Below are positions 1-5,350 of a stretch of 7,623 nucleotides of DNA, in pieces. Each line of letters opens with the position of its first letter. Position 1 is the first letter of the stretch. The position numbers and the translations under genes were made by a program. The notes beneath the pieces are model-generated. The model searched no databases, was not told the DNA's origin, and saw nothing but the letters and a program-made list of their open reading frames with translations. The DNA comes from an uncultured Clostridia bacterium (GTDB lineage Bacteria; Bacillota; Clostridia; Christensenellales; UBA1242): NCBI GenBank assembly GCA_947631875.1, contig CANRMV010000052.1:1-7623 (forward strand), given 5' to 3'.

Positions 1-523
1 TATAGCCCGCCATTTCAAATATTGGAACATCTTTCATGGGCTGATTTTTTGTTACAAGTTTTGTGGTCAAAAGTTCATCTTGTCCTTCATAATTCACAAA
101 ATAAAAGTTAACTTCTGCGCGCCCATTTTTTAAAGCCTCATATTCCTCTAATAGGGTTTCCAATCTTTTTTGCTCATTTTCTAATTCTTGTATTTTGCTT
201 TCTAACTGCTTGATTTTAGGCTCATTTTCATTTTTGTAGTTTTCTAGTTGTGTTTTATCCCTTTGGAGTTGTTTCATTTGTTCTTCAATATCCGAAAGTT
301 GCTTGACAACTTCTTGATATTTCACTCTCCACAGTTCGCCTTCTTCTTGACCTTTTTTGTAGCCTTCATCATACTTCTTGTCCAAATCCTCTTTTGTGTA
401 AAGGTCTGTTCCAGATTGCAGCTTTCCAAAGTTATTAGAAAGCCAAACGATGCCAAAAATGGTAACGCCAAGTATAGCCAAAATTGCTAACCATGTTATG
501 GTTTTCTTTAATGTCCCACTCAT
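1..523 (-). CDS. Membrane-anchored coiled-coil surface protein, 3' end cut off by window edge
   Basis: Partial gene: the start is present and the reading frame stays open for 174 codons to the left edge. The ATG at 523 follows GGAGG with a spacing of about 7 nt, and that ribosome site overlaps the end of the preceding gene. Visible in order: a short basic N-terminus (SGTLKK), one membrane helix at about residues 8-29, and a hydrophilic linker. A Lys/Glu/Gln-rich coiled coil follows at about residues 55-135 (for example KIQELENEQKRLE). The visible part ends in a beta-like stretch with VNFYFVNYEGQ and later VPIFEMAGY. That ending resembles the start of an InlB B-repeat (Listeria-Bacteroides repeat), where a GY motif precedes F-x-GW; this is inference, since the GW part would lie outside the window. 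Likely a membrane protein with its bulk outside the cell. It is the last visible gene of the membrane-protein operon. No function is assigned. Confidence 0.8.
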   Translation of the reverse strand, partial: MSGTLKKTITWLAILAILGVTIFGIVWLSNNFGKLQSGTDLYTKEDLDKKYDEGYKKGQEEGELWRVKYQEVVKQLSDIEEQMKQLQRDKTQLENYKNENEPKIKQLESKIQELENEQKRLETLLEEYEALKNGRAEVNFYFVNYEGQDELLTTKLVTKNQPMKDVPIFEMAGY

Positions 524-524
524 A

Positions 525-1148
525 TTAAACCTCCATTGTTGAATTATAGATTCGGTCAATTATTCTCAAATTAAATCCGTTCATCTTGACATATTCTCTC
601 AATAAGCCAATGTCATCTTTGCTTGCATCTGTTACAATGTGAATTTCAATTCTGGAAGAATAAAACGCAAAATCAAAAGTGATTTTAATTGTTTTAATTT
701 CAGCACCATCTATATCTTTAAACTTTTTCTTCAAGACAGCATTCAAACGCCCCGTTGTTGATGTTGTTTCTGTGCAAGGTTCATTGTTCACAAGCACGTG
801 ATATTTGTGTTCATCGCCATTAAAATCAAGATGTGTAGCATATTCAGTCTTGTAATCAAAGCCACCTTCTTTCACCTCATACCAAACGATATTTGAAAGG
901 TCATATTCAAAGAAATTAAAATCTTCATAAGGGTCATGAATCTCTGGTGTGCCTATTGTCACAGATGTTGACTTATTATAAATCACATATCGCATGGCAC
1001 TATAACCGCCTAAAATGATATATGCAATACACAAAATCCAGCCCAAGAATTGTATTTTGTTGTATTTTATCAGCCCATAAACTAGGAATGTCGCAACCAG
1101 AATAATTGCCAGGATGAGCCAAGAATCACCAAATAAGAAATTCATCAT
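525..1148 (-). CDS. Two-span membrane protein of unknown function with C-terminal soluble domain
   Basis: 207 residues. Two hydrophobic helices lie near the N-terminus, at about residues 8-27 and 33-56. A soluble domain of about 150 residues follows, rich in alternating hydrophobic/charged stretches (IKTIKITFDF, SRIEIHIVTD) that suggest beta strands, and it ends in a helix-strand pattern. With two spans and a short loop, N-terminus and soluble domain lie on the same side of the membrane; which side cannot be decided. The gene is translationally coupled to its upstream neighbour: the stop TAA and the start ATG share one base (TAATG). AAAAGGTGG lies about 9 nt before the start. A second ATG follows directly as codon 2, so the true start could be one codon later. 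I do not recognise the family. Its place between two other membrane-anchored proteins suggests a shared membrane complex. Confidence 0.82.
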   Translation of the reverse strand: MMNFLFGDSWLILAIILVATFLVYGLIKYNKIQFLGWILCIAYIILGGYSAMRYVIYNKSTSVTIGTPEIHDPYEDFNFFEYDLSNIVWYEVKEGGFDYKTEYATHLDFNGDEHKYHVLVNNEPCTETTSTTGRLNAVLKKKFKDIDGAEIKTIKITFDFAFYSSRIEIHIVTDASKDDIGLLREYVKMNGFNLRIIDRIYNSTMEV

Positions 1149-2323
1149 TAGGCATCACCACCTTTTATAACCGTCACATTCTCAGTTTCAATCTCGTAAT
1201 CTTCAAAAACAGTGAAATTCTTTTGTTGTGTGGAGGTTAGTTTAATTCTGTCTATTGGCAACTTCTCAAATGGGTTCTCTGAAAAACCTAAAACATTAAT
1301 TCCTTCAAAGTTATCAAGGTTTATTTCAACATTTAAAACCACATTTGGAAATTCTTTTATAAAAGTTAAGAATGAGCTTTTAAGAGAAATTGTGTAACCA
1401 CCTTCAACTTTGTCATATTTGAAATCGTCAGAATTGACATCATAAATAGTTTCGTCTATCCAATAAAGCTCTGAGGATTGGCCTTCTTTTTCATAGTGAG
1501 GATTTCCTTTGAATGAGTTAAACATTGATTGAGTCGCAGAAATGAGTTCCATGTCATTAACTGTGACCTTAACATTCATGTATGTAAACTGAGTTAGGAT
1601 TTGTTTATCAACAACTTCCTGTGTAAATTTTCCGTCTTCTCCTTGCATTTTTATATTAAAATATGGAGAAAAATCAAACGGAGCGACGGTTGTTCCTTTT
1701 TGGAATGACAAGAATGAGTTTTTTTGTTCAACAATCAATCTGGACATATCATATTTTTGATAATGCATGTCCCATAAAAATTGCCAATCAAAAACTTCTC
1801 CCTTTGCTTGAATCATGCAAAGTGTTCCGCCAATATCCCAAATCCATTTATTCTCATTTTCAAGACTTACACCACCAGACTTAAATGCTGAATCAAGTCC
1901 ATCTGGATGCGAATAAAAGGTGCAATTTTTTAAAACATATGAATTTACAGATTTTCCTGTGAGCAGCCCGGCCGATGATGGCTGATAATAAAAATCAGAC
2001 AAATCATAAATTTGAACACCTGTTGCAATCACAAGTTTATCATCATAAGTTCCGTCTTCATTCTTTTGTGGCAAACTTGCCTCTATGTAGTGATTGACCT
2101 TCACTTCAAGGCAGTTTTTAAAAACTTGCACTTCCATAAAATATCTTCCATCATCGTTATAGGTTGCATCATCGACAAAATAAGAATGAACAACTTGTGT
2201 ATTAGGCTTCAAATATATCTCATACCAAACCATCCAACAATTAAAGAATGTAGCAATAATAAATAATATTGCCACAGGAATGATTATTAAAATACTTGTT
2301 TTTGGCTGCTGATTAGAACTCAT
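1148..2323 (-). CDS. Single-pass membrane-anchored protein of unknown function
   Basis: 391 residues, the largest gene here. A short polar start (MSSNQQPKT) precedes one long hydrophobic helix at about residues 10-33, with no lipobox. The remaining ~355 residues are soluble, with many short beta-like segments and aromatic residues (YFMEVQVFKN, FPNVVLNVEINLD). This suggests an all-beta or mixed domain held at the membrane surface, probably outside the cell, with the N-terminal helix acting as a signal anchor. The four cysteines (about residues 29, 70, 134 and 169) form no obvious metal motif. AGGAG lies 6-7 nt before the ATG. The next gene starts by one-base overlap with this stop, so the two products are probably made together. 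No catalytic motif or known family is recognised; a receptor, adhesin or exclusion role would be a guess. Confidence 0.85.
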   Translation of the reverse strand: MSSNQQPKTSILIIIPVAILFIIATFFNCWMVWYEIYLKPNTQVVHSYFVDDATYNDDGRYFMEVQVFKNCLEVKVNHYIEASLPQKNEDGTYDDKLVIATGVQIYDLSDFYYQPSSAGLLTGKSVNSYVLKNCTFYSHPDGLDSAFKSGGVSLENENKWIWDIGGTLCMIQAKGEVFDWQFLWDMHYQKYDMSRLIVEQKNSFLSFQKGTTVAPFDFSPYFNIKMQGEDGKFTQEVVDKQILTQFTYMNVKVTVNDMELISATQSMFNSFKGNPHYEKEGQSSELYWIDETIYDVNSDDFKYDKVEGGYTISLKSSFLTFIKEFPNVVLNVEINLDNFEGINVLGFSENPFEKLPIDRIKLTSTQQKNFTVFEDYEIETENVTVIKGGDA

Positions 2324-2339
2324 ATTTTAACTCCTTTTT

Positions 2340-2549
2340 TTAAAAGACTCCAAATCCTAAAATGTTAACAAGATTGGCCAGCCAACCGAACGCTGTTGCA
2401 AACCAACTCGCCACCGTGCTAAAAAACTGAAACAGGTATTTTAAAAGTGAAAATCCGATTGACCCAAAGAAAATTGTAATAATGGCAAAAACTAAAACAA
2501 ACAACAGAATTTTCAACCATTTTGGCATTTTGCTTTTATTAGCTTTCAC
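2340..2549 (-). CDS. Small hydrophobic membrane protein
   Basis: 69 residues, read from a GTG start at 2549. GTG is preferred because AGAGGTG lies about 5 nt upstream; the first ATG is seven codons in and lacks a well-placed site. The protein has a basic, polar head (KANKSKMPKWLK), a strong membrane helix at about residues 12-35, and a second aromatic-rich hydrophobic stretch at about residues 38-66 containing the near-repeat SWFATAFGWLANLV. It has almost no soluble part, so it must sit in the membrane as a hairpin or as a pore- or scaffold-like subunit. The gene overlaps the last 11 bp of the RHH gene, which implies translational coupling and regulator-to-effector pairing. Holin-like or small toxin-like products look similar in outline, but there is no specific motif to support either. 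Confidence 0.72.
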   Translation of the reverse strand: MKANKSKMPKWLKILLFVLVFAIITIFFGSIGFSLLKYLFQFFSTVASWFATAFGWLANLVNILGFGVF

Positions 2550-2691
2550 CTGTCACCTCTTTATAAACTTTTCTTATGGCTTTGCGAATGATTTCGCTCT
2601 TTGTTCGCTCGTATCTTTTGGACAAATAGTCCAGCCTTGAAATATCTTCGTCATTGGCTTTAAATGTGATAACCGTCATTTTTTCGCACAT
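2539..2691 (-). CDS. Ribbon-helix-helix (CopG/Arc-type) transcriptional regulator
   Basis: 50 residues from the ATG at 2691, chosen because AAAGGAG sits 7 nt upstream. A longer frame reaching 2733 has no such site. The fold reads clearly: a DNA-contacting beta strand (MTVITFKAND, residues 5-14), helix A (DISRLDYLSKRYE, 16-28), the turn RTKSE (29-33) and helix B (IIRKAIRKVYKEVT, 34-47). RHH proteins bind palindromic operators as dimers of dimers, and many repress their own operon. Here a 27-bp palindrome covers the probable promoter 45-75 bp upstream, so autoregulation of this gene and the membrane-protein genes behind it is a reasonable inference. It could instead be an antitoxin-type RHH, but the partner gene encodes a hydrophobic peptide rather than a ParE/RelE-like toxin. 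Confidence 0.85.
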   Translation of the reverse strand: MCEKMTVITFKANDEDISRLDYLSKRYERTKSEIIRKAIRKVYKEVTGES

Positions 2692-2735
2692 GTTTTCGCT
2701 CCTTTGTAATATTTTTATTACAACTTTATTCAATA

Positions 2736-2764
2736 ATTATTTTGGTATTACTCAGTAATACCAA
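2736..2764 (-). promoter_or_regulatory. Probable promoter of the RHH/membrane-protein operon
   Basis: On the minus strand TTGGTA (2764-2759) is followed after 17 nt by AATAAT (2741-2736). These match the sigma-A consensus at 4/6 and 5/6. Transcription would start near 2729 and give a leader of about 38 nt before the RHH ATG. The spacer is occupied by the central part of the 27-bp palindrome, so a bound repressor would block polymerase. The boxes are moderate matches in AT-rich DNA, so their exact position is uncertain. Confidence 0.45.
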
Positions 2765-2766
2765 AA
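2740..2766. promoter_or_regulatory. Perfect 27-bp palindrome, likely RHH operator
   Basis: Two 13-bp arms, TTTTGGTATTACT (2740-2752) and AGTAATACCAAAA (2754-2766), are exact reverse complements around one central base at 2753. A perfect arm match of this length is unlikely by chance even in AT-rich DNA. Its position over the -35 box and spacer of the probable promoter, upstream of a ribbon-helix-helix gene, suggests it is that protein's binding site. No T-run follows either arm on its own, so it is less likely to be a terminator. Confidence 0.6.
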
Positions 2767-2787
2767 ACCACCGCAAGCGGTGGTTTT
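2764..2787. terminator. Bidirectional intrinsic terminator hairpin
   Basis: CCACCGC (2768-2774) and GCGGTGG (2777-2783) are perfect complements separated by AA. They are flanked by an A-run on the left and TTTT on the right, extending the pairing to 11 bp. It is the most GC-rich stem in a very AT-rich gap. In the minus direction it ends any transcript coming from the replication operon and is followed by TTTTT. In the plus direction it is followed by TTTTATTT. It insulates the ten-gene operon from the RHH operon and touches the edge of the operator palindrome. Confidence 0.8.
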
Positions 2788-2830
2788 ATTTAATTGGTTG
2801 TTTTATTTCCATTACAAACATTTAGTATCA

Positions 2831-2918
2831 ATAAATTTTCACAAAATTGAATATGCATTATTTAATATTTTGTATATTTTATCATTGTTTGGTTTCTTGG
2901 CGTTTTGTGAAAATTTAT
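2831..2918. repeat. 16-bp inverted repeat with 56-bp spacer
   Basis: ATAAATTTTCACAAAA (2831-2846) is the exact reverse complement of TTTTGTGAAAATTTAT (2903-2918). The right arm overlaps the outermost left arm of the large palindrome (2909-2920), so in RNA or single-stranded DNA that segment has two competing partners. The arms could also be paired binding sites for a dimeric regulator. The function is unknown. Confidence 0.65.
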
Positions 2919-3072
2919 CTTATAAACTTTTTTAAAGTCAAAAATTTTCCCATTATAATTATGCTAAAACACAAATTCGCATACACCGTTCGGCATATAC
3001 AAATTTGTGTTTTTTAGCATATTTAAAGAAGATAATTTTTGACTTATAAACAAAATTAAAAGATAAATTTTC
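2909..3072. repeat. 164-bp interrupted palindrome with three co-centred arm pairs
   Basis: Three arm pairs are nested around a single centre near 2990. Outer: GAAAATTTATCT (2909-2920) with AGATAAATTTTC (3061-3072). Middle: AAGTCAAAAATT (2935-2946) with AATTTTTGACTT (3034-3045). Inner: ATGCTAAAACACAAATT (2961-2977) with 3002-3020, perfect apart from two extra T. At the tip, CCG (2986-2988) faces CGG (2991-2993). The intervening segments are of nearly equal length on the two sides but do not pair, so the whole would fold as a long stem with internal loops. It could be a structured RNA, a replication or recombination site, or a cruciform. The inner hairpin ends in TTTTTT on the plus strand and TTTT on the minus strand, so it might also terminate transcription weakly. 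Confidence 0.7.
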
Positions 3073-3097
3073 AATAAACTTTAACAAATAAGCAATT

Positions 3098-3310
3098 TCA
3101 ATCAACAAAGTGAAGAAATAAACCTATATCAAAATCTTCATTTAAAATTTTTTTGCAAACAAAATATTCTTTAAACTTCAACAAAGTTAAAACAGAAAAA
3201 TTAACACCATTCAAAGCATTAAAGTATAAACTCATTGATACATTATATTGTCCACAAAAATCTCTATAAGAAATTTTATTGTCAATACATAAACGCTTCA
3301 AATACAGCAT
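3098..3310 (-). CDS. Small HTH-like protein, possible DNA-binding regulator
   Basis: 70 residues from the ATG at 3310, which follows GGAGG with a spacing of 6 nt. A longer frame beginning inside the upstream gene has no such site. The sequence has the rhythm of a small helix-turn-helix protein: a first helix (LYLKRLCIDN), ISYRDFCGQYNVSMSLYFNALNG as a likely two-helix HTH core at residues 13-35, and a following helix (VLTLLKFKEYFV). Such arrangements occur in XRE/Cro-type proteins, but the match is loose and lacks the usual conserved glutamine. The start lies 1 bp beyond the stop of the sigma-like gene, and the ribosome site lies inside that gene. It is the last gene of the replication operon. 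A cro-like or co-regulator role is an inference. Confidence 0.7.
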   Translation of the reverse strand: MLYLKRLCIDNKISYRDFCGQYNVSMSLYFNALNGVNFSVLTLLKFKEYFVCKKILNEDFDIGLFLHFVD

Positions 3311-3311
3311 T

Positions 3312-4130
3312 TTAAACCTCCACAAGTTCCAAAAATGAGTAATCTTTAAAAAATTTGCTGTGTAACTTTTCAATGTCAACATAACTCAAATTTAATCTAG
3401 ATTTCCTATGATAAATCACATCATTTAAAAAATCTAATGACACATTTAAAAAATCAGCAAATTTTATCAAGTCATCTTCATCTCTCAAAAGTTTGTAAAT
3501 CTTAAAATCATTTTTATAACTGTCAAAGGATAAAACATTCCGTTTCCTTAAATAAGAATTCTTTTTTATTTGACTTGAGCTGGTCGCCTTTCTATCATTC
3601 AAAACTGAACAGTCATTAAGATAACCAACATTTAAAAGATATTCTGCAAAAGAATTTTGAAAAGCTTTAATCGTTTCTGAAATAACTTTTTGATTTGTTC
3701 CAATTTTACTTGCAATAAGCCTCATATTTTGAAAATTCAAATACAGCAAAACAATTTTTCTCTTTGTTGGGTCGTAATTGATTAAAAAGTCTTTTAAGAG
3801 TTTTATTAAATCCTTACACATCAAATTTTCAACAACATAAGAATCGCCTTTTAAATTACAGCTTTCGTTTAACTCTTCAAGAAAAAGTTCCCTTTTGTTG
3901 TAAATAAATTTGGCAATCCCCGCAGAACATCTTTTCATCAAAATATAAAAATCTGTATTGCGGTCACCTGTAAGGTTTAATGTGTCAATCTTGTTTAAAA
4001 CATAATCAATTCCGGCATCAATAAGTTCAGTTTTATTATAAGCGTTTGTCAAATATTGATTGACAGCTTTCTTAGAGGCATTATAGAGGTCTTTATAAAA
4101 TTCTTCGCTTTTATAAATTTCTTCCGTCAT
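3312..4130 (-). CDS. Sigma-factor/HTH-like transcription regulator
   Basis: 272 residues from the ATG at 4130, preceded by AAAGGAGG at 4-5 nt. A TTG six codons upstream is a poorer start. The mostly helical protein has a region at about residues 34-85 (IDYVLNKIDT..., DFYILMKRCSAGIAKFIYNKR) resembling sigma region 2 in helix spacing. The stretch YDPTKRKIVLLYLNFQNMRLIASKIGTNQKVISETIKAFQNSF (about 119-161) has the pattern of sigma region 4: a helix, then a helix-turn-helix with IASKIG as the turn-entry helix. A basic linker rich in S, K and R follows (171-187), then a further HTH-like segment at about 221-256. Phages of Bacillota often end the early operon with a sigma-like or ArpU-like activator of late genes, and this gene's place fits. 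The family is not firmly recognised, so a plain HTH protein remains possible. Confidence 0.7.
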   Translation of the reverse strand: MTEEIYKSEEFYKDLYNASKKAVNQYLTNAYNKTELIDAGIDYVLNKIDTLNLTGDRNTDFYILMKRCSAGIAKFIYNKRELFLEELNESCNLKGDSYVVENLMCKDLIKLLKDFLINYDPTKRKIVLLYLNFQNMRLIASKIGTNQKVISETIKAFQNSFAEYLLNVGYLNDCSVLNDRKATSSSQIKKNSYLRKRNVLSFDSYKNDFKIYKLLRDEDDLIKFADFLNVSLDFLNDVIYHRKSRLNLSYVDIEKLHSKFFKDYSFLELVEV

Positions 4131-4144
4131 ATCCCCTCCTTTGT

Positions 4145-4339
4145 TCAATTTAAAACTTTATCAGTAGGAAATTTCAGTAAAACATCGTCTTTCGTATGTG
4201 CTTTTATAAAGGTATCTATCTGTTCAATCGGTATGTAGTTTATAAACCTATAAAAGCCTTTTCGTTCGTCAAAAGAATAAACTTCTGCATAGTCCCTCTT
4301 GTTTGTAGATTTTTCAATTTTGTATGTTCTCTTTTTCAT
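4145..4339 (-). CDS. 64-residue hypothetical protein
   Basis: A small, charged protein with no membrane segment. It begins with a basic stretch (MKKRTYKIEK), has an aromatic centre (YSFDERKGFYRFINY) and ends in a predicted helix-strand (PIEQIDTFIKAHTKDDVLLKFP). The pattern suggests a compact alpha/beta fold, but no family is recognised. Start and upstream stop overlap as ATGA, and AAGGAGG lies 5 nt before the ATG, so the gene is real and coupled to the zinc-finger gene. Its stop lies 14 bp before the sigma-like gene's start. Small proteins at this position in phage early operons are often host-takeover or accessory factors; nothing in the sequence says which. Confidence 0.72.
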   Translation of the reverse strand: MKKRTYKIEKSTNKRDYAEVYSFDERKGFYRFINYIPIEQIDTFIKAHTKDDVLLKFPTDKVLN

Positions 4340-4854
4340 ATTCCCTCCTTGTTTGTTTTATCTAAATATTTTTGAGCTTCGGATTCGGTGACAAAGATTT
4401 GTTCTTCTGGAAGCCTTAAAGCATAGCCATATTTGTCGGTTAAGGCATACCAAATAGAACACTCTTCTTCTTCCTTACTGATTGTTTGAATTATTCTCTC
4501 GACTTTTGCTTTTTCGATGTTGTCAATCACTATAAAAACATCTTGACCTAATTCGAATTTTGGCGCATTTTTCAACTGCCCTTTAAGTTTTGCGTTTTCT
4601 TCTTCCATTTTGCCAATTTGTAAGTCTTTTTCGTTTAGTCGAGCCAAATAATTGTCGCAGCTTAACTTGTATAAGTTCATAAGATTTTCTTGTTTTTTTA
4701 TTTCTTCTTCAAGTTCTTTAATGCGTTTCATAAGTGCTTTGGGCTGTTCATTGCTCCAACAATCAAAACAGATAAGATTTTTATCTATTTCTGAGATATA
4801 TACAGAATGTTTACACTCTTTGCAACATCTTTCACAAAAAGTTTTATCATTCAT
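4336..4854 (-). CDS. Zinc-finger, coiled-coil protein with small C-terminal beta domain
   Basis: 172 residues from the ATG at 4854, which follows AAGGAGG by 6 nt. The open frame extends further upstream but lacks such a site. Three parts are visible. The first is a cysteine-rich head: C7-x2-C10-C11-x2-C14, then C29-x2-C32. Two of the first four plus CFDC would make a four-cysteine zinc site, and two cysteines are left over. The second is a long coiled coil at about residues 37-96 (ALMKRIKELEEEIKKQ, KMEEENAKLKGQL). The third is a domain at about 99-166 starting FELGQDVFIVID and containing KYGYALRLPEEQIFVTESEA. Its strand pattern is SH3/KOW-like, with the shape of small domains seen in phage accessory proteins. 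It overlaps the methyltransferase stop by 8 bp and the next gene by ATGA. A scaffold or nucleic-acid-binding adaptor is plausible; no specific role is known. Confidence 0.78.
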   Translation of the reverse strand: MNDKTFCERCCKECKHSVYISEIDKNLICFDCWSNEQPKALMKRIKELEEEIKKQENLMNLYKLSCDNYLARLNEKDLQIGKMEEENAKLKGQLKNAPKFELGQDVFIVIDNIEKAKVERIIQTISKEEEECSIWYALTDKYGYALRLPEEQIFVTESEAQKYLDKTNKEGI

Positions 4855-5350
4855 CGCCCACCTCCTTGATAAAAGCCAACCAATGAGTATTTGCTCTTTT
4901 GCCACTTATATGCCCAAAAATAGGCTTTACCTGTGTCAATTTTAAAATCTCTTTAAGTGGAATGTCGGTTTCATTCCATTTAAAGATAAGAACTCCATCT
5001 TCATCTAAGACACGAAAGCACTCCGCAAAGCCCTTAGCCAACATATCACGCCAATCAGAGCCAAGACAACCATATTTAATCTTTTGCCAACCTTCTGGCT
5101 CTTTACCTTGCATTTCTGATTTCTTGCTTTGAAGTAAGTGAGGTGGGTCGAACACAACCAAATGGAAATAATTGTTCCTAAATGGCAGTTTTGTAAAATC
5201 ACATATTATGTCTGGCTTGACTTCAAAACTTCTGCCATCACATAGTGTTGTTTCAAAATATCTATTATCACAAAACATTACTCTTGGGTCATTTTTATCA
5301 AAATAGAACATCCTTCCTCCACAACAAACATCTAAAACCTTTTTTTTCAT
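4847..5350 (-). CDS. Phage-type class I SAM-dependent methyltransferase
   Basis: 167 residues, cytoplasmic. Motif I, which binds S-adenosylmethionine, is VLDVCCGG at residues 5-12. An acidic position follows motif I (CDNRY, about 27-31), then CDFTKLPF at about 50-57. Motif IV is DPPH at 68-71, in the strand LVVFDPPH. FRVLDEDGVLIFKWNE (112-127) supplies the later strands, and NTHWLAFIKE closes the sheet. DPPY/NPPY-type motifs mark amino-methyltransferases acting on adenine or cytosine; the histidine variant occurs in a family of short phage enzymes. The true substrate is not settled, though DNA modification is the likeliest. There is no separate target-recognition domain and no restriction gene nearby, so it is a solitary enzyme, perhaps for protection from host restriction. 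The start overlaps the previous stop as ATGA; AGGAGG lies 7 nt upstream. Confidence 0.88.
   Translation of the reverse strand: MKKKVLDVCCGGRMFYFDKNDPRVMFCDNRYFETTLCDGRSFEVKPDIICDFTKLPFRNNYFHLVVFDPPHLLQSKKSEMQGKEPEGWQKIKYGCLGSDWRDMLAKGFAECFRVLDEDGVLIFKWNETDIPLKEILKLTQVKPIFGHISGKRANTHWLAFIKEVGDE

Larger units (their letters stand above)
2692..3097. other. 406-bp intergenic gap between the two operons
   Basis: No gene with a credible ribosome site is found on either strand. The gap holds, from left to right, the RHH leader, promoter and operator, the terminator hairpin, a pair of 16-bp inverted repeats (2831-2846 and 2903-2918), and a large interrupted palindrome (2909-3072). A gap of this size is notable, because everywhere else in the coding part genes abut or overlap. 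Confidence 0.8.

Noticed and set aside
248..490. Plus-strand open frame opposite the left-edge coiled-coil gene
   Set aside because: The minus-strand frame has a proper ribosome site, a membrane helix and heptads; the plus frame is its shadow.
2340..2691. RHH gene plus small hydrophobic gene as a toxin-antitoxin pair
   Set aside because: The hydrophobic peptide matches no known toxin pattern, and the operon continues into three large membrane genes, which is unusual for such a pair.
2692..2733. Longer RHH protein starting at 2733
   Set aside because: The extra residues precede the AAAGGAG site, cover the promoter leader and add nothing to the fold.
2961..3020. Short open frames of 18 codons starting at both ends of the inner palindrome (plus 2961-3017, minus 3020-2964)
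   Set aside because: Both exist because the arms are symmetric (each starts ATG-CTA and ends in TAG). Neither has a ribosome site.
2909..3072. Protelomerase (hairpin telomere) resolution site
   Set aside because: Known sites are shorter and nearly perfect palindromes. This one has long unpaired internal segments and no protelomerase gene is visible, although the window is too small to exclude it.
4899..5132. Plus-strand frames opposite the methyltransferase and its neighbours
   Set aside because: No ribosome sites and no domain pattern, whereas the minus-strand genes are clearly coding.
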